Assembly (NCBI GenBank): GCA_009785655.1
Contig: WQVW01000056.1
Coordinates: 1 to 8,511, forward strand
Reading direction: 5' to 3'
DNA from: Oscillospiraceae bacterium
GTDB taxonomy: Bacteria > Bacillota > Clostridia > Oscillospirales > Oscillospiraceae
DNA: 8,511 nt
A model generated the notes under the pieces. The model was not told where the DNA came from and made no database searches. It was given only the letters and a program-made list of their open reading frames with translations. How positions within the stretch are numbered: position 1 is the first letter of the stretch; the number at the start of each line of letters is the position of its first letter. The position numbers were made by a program, and so were the translations under genes. Positions 1 to 6,473 of this stretch are shown piece by piece.

Positions 1-26
1 AAAAAAATAGATGCGAGGTACAGATT

Positions 27-608
27 ATGAAAAAATTTAAGAAGGCGCTTCCGTTTGCACTTGTGGGCGTGATGCTTTTATTAAGCGCGTGCAGAACAAC
101 AAACGATTACCCACCTGTGGAGGAAGACTATCCAAACTATGAGCAGCCAGCTACGCTGCCCGAAGATATTGAAGCAGATGAAGTCACCGAACCGGAAGAT
201 GTTGACGCAGATTACGAAACAGATATTGATTTGGACTATGTATGGCCCACAATTTTTGTGAACGGCGAGGGCATACCGGATGTGGATCACATGATTGTCG
301 GCGACGATATTTTCCCCACCCATGTTCCGCTGATCCCGGTGGCGAATGCCCTTGGTGTTGCGGTGGAAATCGGTGAAACAGATCCCATGATAGTTACACT
401 GGAAGGGTTAAATGGCGATATTTCATTCACATTAGGCTCGGAAGATTTTACAGTGAATGGCGAAGTGATAACACTTAACCAACCTTCCGTTGAGATTGAT
501 GGTGCAGTCTATGTACCCGTCACATTCTTCCGCGATGTTTTCGGTGGCAGCGCATTTTCGTCCGGCGGTGAGGTGCATATCAGCACCGATGCCGAAGACA
601 TGATGTAG
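27..608 (+). CDS. Lipoprotein with copper-amine-oxidase-like stalk domain
   Basis: This is a 193-aa predicted lipoprotein. Residues 1-21 form a signal peptide with a basic start (MKKFKK) and a hydrophobic core, ending in the lipobox L19-S-A-C22, so C22 should be lipidated and the protein anchored outside the membrane. Residues 23-70 are a very acidic, proline-containing linker. Residues about 75-190 resemble the copper amine oxidase N-terminal (stalk) domain, seen in 'FVNGEG', 'HVPLIPVANALG' and 'VYVPVTFFRDVFG'. In clostridial surface proteins this domain is a non-catalytic structural module, and no enzyme active site is visible here. The ATG at 27 is preceded by CGAGG at 14-18 with an 8-nt spacer. 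The promoter lies outside the window. The domain is related to the C-terminal domain of the protein at 2252-3499. The ligand is unknown; the domain assignment is fairly sure. Confidence 0.85.
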   Translation: MKKFKKALPFALVGVMLLLSACRTTNDYPPVEEDYPNYEQPATLPEDIEADEVTEPEDVDADYETDIDLDYVWPTIFVNGEGIPDVDHMIVGDDIFPTHVPLIPVANALGVAVEIGETDPMIVTLEGLNGDISFTLGSEDFTVNGEVITLNQPSVEIDGAVYVPVTFFRDVFGGSAFSSGGEVHISTDAEDMM

Positions 609-661
609 CACCAACTTTCCCGGCGCGGCCGGATGCTAAATTTATGCTGAATAAACGCAAA

Positions 662-693
662 ACACCCAACAGATCGGTTGATCTGTTGGGTGT
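662..693. terminator. Bidirectional hairpin terminator, 14-bp perfect stem
   Basis: Arms at 662-675 (ACACCCAACAGATC) and 680-693 are exact reverse complements around a GGTT loop. The + strand continues CTTGCTGTT, a weak T-tract. The - strand continues TTTTGCGTTTATT, which is better. It lies 54 bases after the stop codon of the 27-608 gene and can serve that gene and, as a backup, the convergent RCC1 gene. A small CCGGC/GCCGG hairpin at 620-632 lies just upstream. Confidence 0.75.
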
Positions 694-757
694 CTTGCTG
701 TTGGCTGATATTTTAACAGGATTTGCTTAGGTTTTTGGCAGCAAGGCAGAAATGTAA

Positions 758-791
758 ATGAATCCTGGGCAAAGTAATGCCCAGGATTCAT
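758..791 (-). terminator. Probable terminator of the RCC1 lipoprotein gene
   Basis: A 13-bp perfect stem is formed by 758-770 and 779-791 (ATGAATCCTGGGC and its complement) with an 8-base loop. On the - strand it begins 18 bases past the TAA at 809-811 and is followed by TTACATTTCTG, which is T-rich but interrupted. With the hairpin at 662-693 it forms a double barrier between the two convergent genes. Confidence 0.6.
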
Positions 792-808
792 GAAGCCATC
801 GTTGGCGT

Positions 809-2122
809 TTATACTCTTACGTCATCCAATATGCGTACAGGCGAAAGCCGATGTTCTGCAGTTCCGTCACCGATGAGTCCTGCGCCGAAACTGTGACCGC
901 CCCACGCCCAAAGTTCACCGTTTTCGGTTAAGGCAAACGTGTTAACAAAACTGACCCATCCGTGATCCATCCAATAGCTTGAGAATACAGACACCACATT
1001 ATCCATAATCTTCACCGGTGCCAGGCGGGACTCAGTGGTGCCATCCCCAAGCTGCCCGATATTGTTGTAACCCCACGCCCAGAGCGCACCGTCTTCGGTG
1101 ATGGCAAAAGCAGTGTCGGCAACCGTTTTAAAAGATGCGACGTTGTCCATGATCTGCACATACGAGGGGCGCGGATCAGTCGTGCCATCGCCGACGAGCG
1201 GTGCCCATTGCCAATGGTCAGGAAAACGGTTCATCCCACGCGTCCACAACGTGCCATGTTCGTCGATTTCGTATAGAAAATCAGGGACTATTCTATGGGA
1301 AATATCAACAGAATCTGCGATCGGGACAGGGGAAAGCTGCTCACCGCCCCACACCCAAAGTGCACCGTCTTCTGCTGTGGCGAAGCCGCCATTGAGAGTT
1401 AGGGTGACAGCCACTATATTGTCCATAATCCGCACCGGTGATAAGCGGGATTCCGTTGTGCCGTCGCCAAGGACGCCGGGGAGATCAAAATAGCCATTCG
1501 CCCCCCATGCCCAGAGCGTACCATCGGCGGTGATCGCATAGGAACGCGCACTGTTGCCTCTGTGACTGTGAGAGGCAATATCAATCGGTGCGATTGCGGC
1601 ATACACCACATTGTTCATGATCTGCACGGGAGATGTGCGATCTTCAGTCGTGCCGTCGCCAAGCTGTCCGAAGTAATTCGCGCCCCATGCCCAGAGCACA
1701 CCATCGGCGGTGATGGCCAAAGAATGATCATGTCCCGCCGCGACGTGAATCACGTCATCCATTATCTGCACAGGTGAAAGCTTGTCAGTAGGGAGCCATT
1801 CGCCGGACTGCTCGTCCCTGACAGGGTGACCGCCCCATGCCCATAAAGAGCCATCGTCCCCAATAGCCAGCGCGTGCCACGTGGCCACTGATACGGTAGT
1901 ATGCTGGCGCACATGTATCGGACGCTCGTCGGCAGGCGGATTTGTTGGATCAACAACAGTATCGTCTTCGTCTTGATTCAGGATGTCTGTATCCGCGTAG
2001 GAATTTGGCTGTTCGTAGGCATCTGTCCGTTCATAGACATCTGTGTCTGTGTCAGGACTCGTGCTGCAGGCTACTATCAAAAACATGGCAGCCATTAGCA
2101 GCAGCAAAGATAATTTTTTCAT
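809..2122 (-). CDS. RCC1-repeat surface lipoprotein
   Basis: This is a 437-aa predicted lipoprotein. The signal peptide MKKLSLLLLM... ends in lipobox I-V-A-C19. Residues 20-75 are an acidic D/T-rich spacer. Residues 82-434 hold RCC1-type repeats (the Regulator of Chromosome Condensation beta-propeller family). The LWAWG signature occurs at residues 93, 143, 203, 255 (LWVWG), 292 (LWTRG), 347 and 404, and GDGT follows in most copies. Seven blades match the usual propeller number, so a complete outward-facing propeller tethered to the membrane is likely. In bacteria these domains are mostly binding modules of unknown partner; no catalytic motif is visible. The ATG start is supported by GAGGT at 2131-2135, 8 bases upstream, and a good promoter just above. 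It is monocistronic and convergent with the small lipoprotein gene, whose acidic tether is similar in style. Confidence 0.88.
   Translation of the reverse strand: MKKLSLLLLMAAMFLIVACSTSPDTDTDVYERTDAYEQPNSYADTDILNQDEDDTVVDPTNPPADERPIHVRQHTTVSVATWHALAIGDDGSLWAWGGHPVRDEQSGEWLPTDKLSPVQIMDDVIHVAAGHDHSLAITADGVLWAWGANYFGQLGDGTTEDRTSPVQIMNNVVYAAIAPIDIASHSHRGNSARSYAITADGTLWAWGANGYFDLPGVLGDGTTESRLSPVRIMDNIVAVTLTLNGGFATAEDGALWVWGGEQLSPVPIADSVDISHRIVPDFLYEIDEHGTLWTRGMNRFPDHWQWAPLVGDGTTDPRPSYVQIMDNVASFKTVADTAFAITEDGALWAWGYNNIGQLGDGTTESRLAPVKIMDNVVSVFSSYWMDHGWVSFVNTFALTENGELWAWGGHSFGAGLIGDGTAEHRLSPVRILDDVRV
821..1879 (-). repeat. Seven RCC1 blade repeats (coding)
   Basis: The gene carries internal repeats of roughly 35-65 codons, one per propeller blade. 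Some units are still close at DNA level: the stretches near 1498-1535 and 1679-1716 differ at only a few bases across the LWAWGAN codons. Blades 4 and 5 (residues about 245-330) are the most divergent: blade 4 lacks GDGT, and blade 5 has LWTRG in place of LWAWG. Confidence 0.8.
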
Positions 2123-2148
2123 AAAACTTTACCTCACATTCTGTTTTC

Positions 2149-2177
2149 ATTTTAGCATATTTTCATGGGTGTGACAA
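2149..2177 (-). promoter_or_regulatory. Sigma-A-type promoter of the RCC1 lipoprotein gene
   Basis: On the - strand, -35 TTGTCA (2172-2177) and -10 TAAAAT (2149-2154) are separated by exactly 17 bases. Each hexamer matches the consensus at 5 of 6 positions. It lies 27 bases upstream of the ATG and just above the GAGGT ribosome binding site. Confidence 0.7.
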
Positions 2178-2220
2178 TGGGTCGCAGATGTCCTGCGGCC
2201 AATAACGCTGGTTATTCCAT

Positions 2221-2276
2221 ACATAAGTCCTCCTGTGTATATTTGATAATATCATTTTACACAGAAGGACTTATGT
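2221..2276. repeat. Long inverted repeat overlapping the end of the secreted-protein gene
   Basis: Arms 2221-2239 (ACATAAGTCCTCCTGTGTA) and 2258-2276 are reverse complements at 18 of 19 positions, around an 18-base loop holding a small TGATA-A-TATCA palindrome. The right arm encodes the last codons of the - strand gene, and the loop holds its stop codon (2252-2254). No T-tract follows on either strand, so it is not a classical intrinsic terminator. It may still act as an mRNA 3'-end hairpin, or be a remnant of a small mobile repeat. No target duplication was seen. Confidence 0.7.
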
Positions 2277-3499
2277 TCAGTAGTGACATTTGTAACCGTT
2301 CTCTCGCCTTCGCTTTGGATTTCAATCTGACCTTCAAATACAAAGGCGTTAGACAATGTGAGCACGTCCCTGAAGAAACTGACGAGCGGGACGTAAGTGT
2401 GGCCGTTCACAATGACCGGGGAAACAGGGAGGGTGAACATCAAGCCGCTCATGCCGTAAGTATAGCTGACATACTCACTCCCGATGGCGAGGCGCATGAT
2501 TGGGGTTGTGGAAAAAACTTGGCCAGGCGGCGGTGTGGCGGTCATCACAGTGACATCCTCCAATGCCCAATTCCATTCCAATGCAGCCGGCAAGCCAAGT
2601 TCAACGGCGCGATCCTCTGGAATCCAAGTGACTTCAAACGCAAGTGCCTGGGCGATTGCACGGAGCGGAACCATCATCGTGACACCGTCGTCTGCCATCA
2701 ATGCGGGCGGTGCGTCAAGCTCAACGCCGTCCACCAATATCGGCATCGTTGATACGTCGCCGCAGTCATCCGGCAACGGCTCCGGTCCGGAGACCGGATC
2801 TTCAAAGAGGACAATTATTTTTTGCGCCAAGGCAAGCTCCGGAATGCTCTGGGCGGAGAGGCCGTAGACAACCACAAGACGTCTGCCATTGAGATCACCG
2901 TAAGCGAAGTTAAACGCATCACCATCGGCGGTGATGACAACGGTGTCCTCGTCCGTCGTGAACGCAAACATACCGTCTTGACTCAGAAAACGGAAGTCCG
3001 CGTTATCCCACGCGTTGAAACGGTCTGCACGTACATTCAGGTCATCCGGAAGTCCGGCGATAACCACGCTGGGATTGTATTGCGGCGGGTAGATGTCAAT
3101 CATTGACATATTTGCTTGGACAAAGCCTATGATTACATCGCCTATGTCTATTTCACTCTCAAACGGGAAGACAGTGTTGCCGTCAGTTGTGTTGAAGTAT
3201 ATGGTGCCACCGTGCGCGTTTTCAAGTCTAATTCTTAAACCGCTGCCGCCGGATGCGCCGGGGCCTTCCCAAAGTGTTGTGGAAACATCCGTTACTGTTC
3301 CTGAAACAGAAATATAATACGGCTGCGGTGCCAGGGGTTCATTCGCTTGACGTTCACCGGGGTTGTTTTGCGGGGGGCTTGCATCGTCAGACGGTTCATT
3401 TGCGGTGTGCGTGTCAGCAAGAACCATGACCGCGCCTGTTGCGGCCGCCACTAACACGATGACTGCCAGCATCAGTGACAATAGTTTTTTGTTTTTCAT
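2252..3499 (-). CDS. Secreted protein, two beta modules plus stalk domain
   Basis: This is a 415-aa exported protein. The signal peptide MKNKKLLSLMLAVIVLV... runs to about residue 28 and has no lipobox, so it is secreted or remains membrane-tethered by this segment. Residues 30-58 are a P/N/D-rich linker. Residues about 61-149 form a beta-rich module ending in IYPPQYNPSVVIAG. Residues about 153-233 form a second ('LVVVYGLSAQSIP'). Both resemble OB-like modules of clostridial surface proteins. Residues about 253-396 resemble the copper-amine-oxidase stalk domain ('MMVPLRAIAQALAF', 'TYVPLVSFFRDVL'). No enzyme motif is seen; the function is unknown. The ATG at 3499 is preferred because GGAGGA (3506-3511) lies 6 bases upstream. 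The in-frame TTG at 3505 directly abuts that site and is too close. The last residues (HKSFCV) are encoded within a long inverted repeat. Confidence 0.83.
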   Translation of the reverse strand: MKNKKLLSLMLAVIVLVAAATGAVMVLADTHTANEPSDDASPPQNNPGERQANEPLAPQPYYISVSGTVTDVSTTLWEGPGASGGSGLRIRLENAHGGTIYFNTTDGNTVFPFESEIDIGDVIIGFVQANMSMIDIYPPQYNPSVVIAGLPDDLNVRADRFNAWDNADFRFLSQDGMFAFTTDEDTVVITADGDAFNFAYGDLNGRRLVVVYGLSAQSIPELALAQKIIVLFEDPVSGPEPLPDDCGDVSTMPILVDGVELDAPPALMADDGVTMMVPLRAIAQALAFEVTWIPEDRAVELGLPAALEWNWALEDVTVMTATPPPGQVFSTTPIMRLAIGSEYVSYTYGMSGLMFTLPVSPVIVNGHTYVPLVSFFRDVLTLSNAFVFEGQIEIQSEGERTVTNVTTEHKSFCVK

Positions 3500-3521
3500 A
3501 TTCAATCCTCCGATAAAATAA

Positions 3522-3551
3522 TTTGTATTTCTTTAGACGTGCGTATCGCAA
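3522..3551 (-). promoter_or_regulatory. Weak candidate promoter for the secreted-protein gene
   Basis: On the - strand, TTGCGA (3546-3551) and TACAAA (3522-3527) are 18 bases apart and lie just above the GGAGGA site. Each matches the consensus at 4 of 6 positions. It is the best pair seen in the 134-base divergent gap, but other choices are possible. Confidence 0.3.
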
Positions 3552-3562
3552 AAATGTTCCAT

Positions 3563-3599
3563 GCGTATGCAGACATTGTGATATAATGCCTGCATACGC
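3563..3599. promoter_or_regulatory. Inverted repeat enclosing a -10 box: possible operator
   Basis: Arms 3563-3577 (GCGTATGCAGACATT) and 3585-3599 (AATGCCTGCATACGC) pair at 14 of 15 positions. The 7-base loop lies inside the extended -10 element of the DUF1653 gene. The symmetry and position suit a repressor operator. They could also form a hairpin at the RNA 5' end. It lies in the gap between two divergent genes, so it could affect both. Confidence 0.5.
3579..3587 (+). promoter_or_regulatory. Extended -10 promoter of the DUF1653 gene
   Basis: TGATATAAT is an extended -10 element (TGN plus perfect TATAAT at 3582-3587). No good -35 box is seen at 16-18 bases upstream, which is tolerated for extended -10 promoters. 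Transcription would start near 3594, about 40 bases before the ATG. Confidence 0.6.
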
Positions 3600-3633
3600 T
3601 GCCCAAACTAGGAAAAAAGAGAGGTTAAATACG

Positions 3634-3867
3634 ATGAGTCTGATACCACTCGGCATTTACCGTCATTACAAAGGCAACCTTTACGAAGTGATCGGTTTCG
3701 CGAAGCATAGTGAAACACTTGAAGATATGGTCATTTACCAAGCCCTCTACGGCGAACGCGGGACGTGGGTGCGTCCGCTGTCCATGTGGGATAATCCGAT
3801 TGCACTTGACGGCAAGACGGTGAATCGCTTCGCATTTGTCGGCGAAGCGATGGCGGAGGAAAGATAG
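3634..3867 (+). CDS. DUF1653 family small protein
   Basis: This is a 77-aa cytoplasmic protein matching the DUF1653 family across its whole length: 'PLGIYRHYKGNLYEVIG' (residues 5-21), 'AKHSETLEDMVIYQALYG' (23-40), 'WVRPLSMW' (45-52), then a final F-rich strand. Family members are typically 60-80 aa and of unknown biochemical function, sometimes fused to nucleotide-related domains. An upstream in-frame ATG at 3523 exists. The start at 3634 is chosen because the family begins here, AGAGAGG (3618-3624) lies 9 bases upstream, and the promoter lies between the two ATGs. The stop codon is one base from the stop of the convergent ABC ATPase gene. It is monocistronic. The family call is secure; the role is unknown. 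Confidence 0.88.
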   Translation: MSLIPLGIYRHYKGNLYEVIGFAKHSETLEDMVIYQALYGERGTWVRPLSMWDNPIALDGKTVNRFAFVGEAMAEER

Positions 3868-3881
3868 TTCATCGCCATCGC
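3847..3881. terminator. Hairpin spanning two convergent stop codons
   Basis: Perfect 9-bp arms GCGATGGCG (3847-3855) and CGCCATCGC (3873-3881) flank a 17-base loop that contains the stops of both convergent genes (3865-3867 and 3869-3871). It is GC-rich but has no T-tract on either strand. It may act as a bidirectional 3'-end structure, since no other hairpin was noticed at these gene ends. Confidence 0.4.
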
Positions 3882-4825
3882 GCGAACAAGTTTGCCAACC
3901 CCTCTTCCAGTGAAGTTTGCGTGAAGCCGACATCGACAATACCGTCCAGCTCCGACAACTCGCGGAGCAGTTTATTTGTGTCGTCATACGCAATCTCACG
4001 GCGCGTCCTGTCACTGAAATTGACGATCGCCCGCTTTGTGCAGCCCAGCTCATCACGCAATGCGGCAAAGCTTCCGTCAAAAGCGACTTTGCCGTTGGAG
4101 ATCAGCAAGATTCGCCGCGCCATCTCCTCCAGATCGTCCATGTCGTGGCTGGTGACAACAATCGTTGTGCCTTCTTGCGCGTTCAGTTGCTTGAGGAAAC
4201 CAATCATCTGCCGCTTGGCCATGACGTCAAGCCCAAGCGTCGGTTCGTCGAGCAGGATTAGCTCCGGCGAATGCAGCAGCATCATTGCGAGATCGGCTCG
4301 CATTCGTTGACCCAGGCTTAACTCACGGGCGAAGGTTTTCAGCAGATCGCCGATGTCCAACAGCTCCGTGACCATCGCCAGATTTTTCCGATACAGATCG
4401 TCCGGGATATCCCAGACGATCTTTTTCCATTCAAAGCTCTGTATCACTGGGTGATCCCACCAGAGTTCCGTGCGGTTGCCGAATAAGATGCCCAGGCGAC
4501 TCATCAGTGCTCGGCGCTGTTTTTGCGGTGACATCGACAACACGGCGATTTCTCCATCATTCGGCAACAACATGCCGGACAGCAGTTTCATCGTCGTGCT
4601 TTTGCCCGCGCCGTTCGGCCCGGCGTATGCCAGAAATTCGCCGCGCTTAATATCGAACGATACGTCATTCAATGCTGTGATGGTGCGCTTTTCCGGCTTC
4701 AGCAAATTCCGCAAGACATTTCCGGCGGTGTTGCTGCGCTGCCATTGCGTAAAAGTTTTTGTGACGCCGCGAATACTAACGGCGGAATCCGTATGGTACA
4801 TATCTGTTTGAACCTTTTTTGACAT
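3869..4825 (-). CDS. ABC-2 type exporter ATP-binding protein (COG4586-like)
   Basis: This 318-aa ATPase would power the two permeases encoded just upstream. Motifs: Walker A GPNGAGKST (residues 69-77), signature LSLGQ (169-173, the LSxGQ form common in this subfamily), Walker B LILLDEP (189-195, catalytic E194), D-loop GLD (198-200) and switch H227 in TSHD. The segment FGNRTELWWDHP (115-126) is characteristic of the COG4586 group; N117 sits where the Q-loop glutamine is expected. Residues about 265-318 form a C-terminal extension. The ATG at 4825 has an AGGAGAGGA site 10 bases upstream, inside the preceding permease gene, which it overlaps by 50 bases, implying translational coupling. Relatives are annotated as drug or viologen exporters; the substrate here is unknown. 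The gene ends the operon. Confidence 0.92.
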   Translation of the reverse strand: MSKKVQTDMYHTDSAVSIRGVTKTFTQWQRSNTAGNVLRNLLKPEKRTITALNDVSFDIKRGEFLAYAGPNGAGKSTTMKLLSGMLLPNDGEIAVLSMSPQKQRRALMSRLGILFGNRTELWWDHPVIQSFEWKKIVWDIPDDLYRKNLAMVTELLDIGDLLKTFARELSLGQRMRADLAMMLLHSPELILLDEPTLGLDVMAKRQMIGFLKQLNAQEGTTIVVTSHDMDDLEEMARRILLISNGKVAFDGSFAALRDELGCTKRAIVNFSDRTRREIAYDDTNKLLRELSELDGIVDVGFTQTSLEEGLANLFARWR

Positions 4826-5621
4826 AGTGGTTCAGTCCTCTCCTGAAAATGATACTCGCTAGAAGTGAAATAAGTAGTGCGAAAAACATAGGATACAATG
4901 CCGTTAAATTCAGCGGCGGCCGCCCCAGAAGCGCCAGCGTTGGGAACCACGCCATTAACCCTTCCGGCAATACCGTAAGCAGTGGAATTTGTACGAAACG
5001 CGGCATGCCGGACAGCGGAAAGGTGCTTAAGAACCAGTTCCCGTCAATGACCGTGGTGGAGATTTCCTCACATGTAACAGGCGCATAGAATGCCGCGCTG
5101 GAAACCAGATACGCCCGCGCAACAATGATCGTCATGGTGGTGAGCAGATATGCAATAAGTGACAACACCCACCAGGGCGTGATATTTAACCCAAGCTGTC
5201 CCACCGCGATAATCATCAGGATTGTCCCGATAACGACATTAATGCCACCGGAAAACGGCATGAATCCGCTGGTGAAAAACTGCACTTTCAGTGACAGCGG
5301 CTGGATAAACATGTGTTCCAGCTGGCCTCTGCCGATCATTCTGCTGACGTGGATGTTGTTGCCGTCAAACATGATGAAAATTCCGGTAACCAGTGTGGAA
5401 TATGCCATCATGAACAGCACTTCATCGGTGCTCATGCCGCCAATGCCGCCGAATCGCGCGGCGATGAGGAACACGCCGGACACCGTTGCAATGTTGGATA
5501 TCATGTCCGCGCAGATTCCGGCCAGCGTGTATTTTGTATCGCGCAACAGCCATACCAGATCCATCTTCGCCGATATGGCCAACAGTTTCAAAATGCGTCT
5601 GAGTGTGATTCTATCCGCCAT
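4776..5621 (-). CDS. ABC-2 family exporter permease (COG3694-like)
   Basis: This is a 281-aa integral membrane protein with about six hydrophobic segments (roughly residues 31-55, 66-84, 123-143, 149-172, 208-232 and 242-260). It carries the marks of the COG3694 (ABC-2 family, DUF990-like) permeases: 'GRGQLEHMFIQPLS' (residues 97-110) and 'FPLSGMPRFVQIPLLTVLPEGL' split across 201-222. It should form a heterodimeric channel with the permease encoded upstream and be driven by the ATPase encoded downstream. The ATG at 5621 overlaps the end of the upstream gene by 11 bases, and GGAAGGAA lies about 9 bases upstream. Its 3' end overlaps the ATPase gene by 50 bases. Length and motifs are normal. The substrate cannot be read from the sequence. 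Confidence 0.88.
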   Translation of the reverse strand: MADRITLRRILKLLAISAKMDLVWLLRDTKYTLAGICADMISNIATVSGVFLIAARFGGIGGMSTDEVLFMMAYSTLVTGIFIMFDGNNIHVSRMIGRGQLEHMFIQPLSLKVQFFTSGFMPFSGGINVVIGTILMIIAVGQLGLNITPWWVLSLIAYLLTTMTIIVARAYLVSSAAFYAPVTCEEISTTVIDGNWFLSTFPLSGMPRFVQIPLLTVLPEGLMAWFPTLALLGRPPLNLTALYPMFFALLISLLASIIFRRGLNHYVKKGSNRYVPYGFRR

Positions 5622-6378
5622 AACTCACCATTCCTTCCTGTGATTTTTTGAACACAAGCAGTGCGGCAGGCCATAGAATCAAATTCCAGATGATTTGCAG
5701 CGCGATGACTTCGCGGGCATTCGCCGTACCGACAAATATCGACAGTGATGCCCCGCCAAGACTGGCAAATGGCTGATACCGCATGACCTCGTCAATCCCA
5801 AACGGCAGCAGTTGGATCGGTATCACGGTACCTGAGAACAATGTTACGACTGCCACGCGTATGCGGTCGATCAGCCAGGACATATTCCGCAGTTTGATTG
5901 ATAGACAGGCAAACAGCACGTCTATCGCAAAGCCGAGTGATATGCATAGCAGCAGACTGATGAAGAATAGCGGAGTTGCGGGAACAAGATTCACGCCAAG
6001 CAGCGGTGCGAGCAGTGCCATCGGCAGCGAGAATAGCAGCAGCATCGGCATCCAGCCGCCGATGGTTTGCGCGACAAGTTGGCTCAGCACTGGCAACGGT
6101 CGGCCATATAGTTTCAGCAGCACGCCTTCAGAGAGCCAGCCGGACGCGGAGGTTTTGACAACAAGCATGTCAGCCAGAATCGCGGAGACATAGGTGTACG
6201 ACAGCATTTGTTCAAAACTCATGCCGACTTGCACGCCGGAAGACATGACTACACGCCAGAGGAATATCAGCGGAATCAGCGTGCAGATTTTGATCAGCAC
6301 ATCCGGCATCAGATAGAGGATGCCGCCATTTGTCTTTTCACCCGCTGACAAACGCGCGGTTTTGATGTATTTGTTCAT
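5611..6378 (-). CDS. ABC-2 family exporter permease (COG4587-like)
   Basis: This is a 255-aa integral membrane protein with about six hydrophobic segments (near residues 21-45, 57-74, 104-130, 133-160, 174-193 and 224-243). Recognisable features are 'SEGVLLKLYGRPLP' (83-96), equivalent to the paired permease's GRGQLEHMFIQPLS, and 'VTLFSGTVIPIQLLPF' (178-193). This fits COG4587, the usual partner of COG3694 and COG4586. The reading frame stays open to 6504, but that extension runs through an intrinsic terminator and has no good ribosome binding site. The ATG at 6378 has AAGGAG (6390-6395) 11 bases upstream and gives the family's normal N-terminus (MNKYIKTARLS). It is first in the operon, preceded by a regulated-looking leader. 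Confidence 0.86.
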   Translation of the reverse strand: MNKYIKTARLSAGEKTNGGILYLMPDVLIKICTLIPLIFLWRVVMSSGVQVGMSFEQMLSYTYVSAILADMLVVKTSASGWLSEGVLLKLYGRPLPVLSQLVAQTIGGWMPMLLLFSLPMALLAPLLGVNLVPATPLFFISLLLCISLGFAIDVLFACLSIKLRNMSWLIDRIRVAVVTLFSGTVIPIQLLPFGIDEVMRYQPFASLGGASLSIFVGTANAREVIALQIIWNLILWPAALLVFKKSQEGMVSYGG

Positions 6379-6413
6379 GTAATGTAGAACTCCTTGTATT
6401 TGAATTTGGGCGC

Positions 6414-6447
6414 AAAAATGCCCGGGCATCCGTTTGAATACCCGGGC
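6414..6447 (-). terminator. Intrinsic terminator or attenuator upstream of the exporter operon
   Basis: On the - strand GCCCGGGTAT (6447-6438) pairs with ATGCCCGGGC (6429-6420): a 10-bp GC-rich stem with one G-U pair, an 8-base loop, then A and TTTTT (6418-6414). It lies between the operon promoter and the first permease ATG (6378), and is followed at once by the AAGGAG site. It must therefore be read through for exporter expression, which implies conditional termination. Confidence 0.8.
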
Positions 6448-6473
6448 GGCTAAACACATGAACAGACCTGCAA

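Noticed and set aside
821..1879. Regularly spaced similar DNA units considered as a CRISPR array or tandem intergenic repeat.
   Set aside because: The units are codons of RCC1 blades in one open frame, with irregular spacing and no invariant repeat/spacer pattern.
2201..2216. AATAAC-GCTG-GTTATT hairpin between the RCC1 and secreted-protein genes.
   Set aside because: A 6-bp AT-rich stem with no T-tract is too weak to call a terminator or operator.
2165..2752. A 195-codon open frame on the + strand opposite the secreted-protein gene.
   Set aside because: It is antisense to a clear signal-peptide protein, has low-complexity charged composition, and shows no motif or ribosome binding site.
3500..3505. 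TTG start two codons before the ATG of the secreted protein.
   Set aside because: GGAGGA directly touches this TTG, leaving no spacer, while it is ideally spaced for the ATG at 3499.
3523..3633. Upstream start extending the DUF1653 protein to 114 aa.
   Set aside because: The extension lies across the probable promoter and has no family similarity; the ATG at 3634 has a good ribosome binding site.
5125..5643. A 172-codon + strand frame opposite the second permease gene.
   Set aside because: It mirrors a well-supported membrane protein gene on the other strand and shows no recognisable domain.
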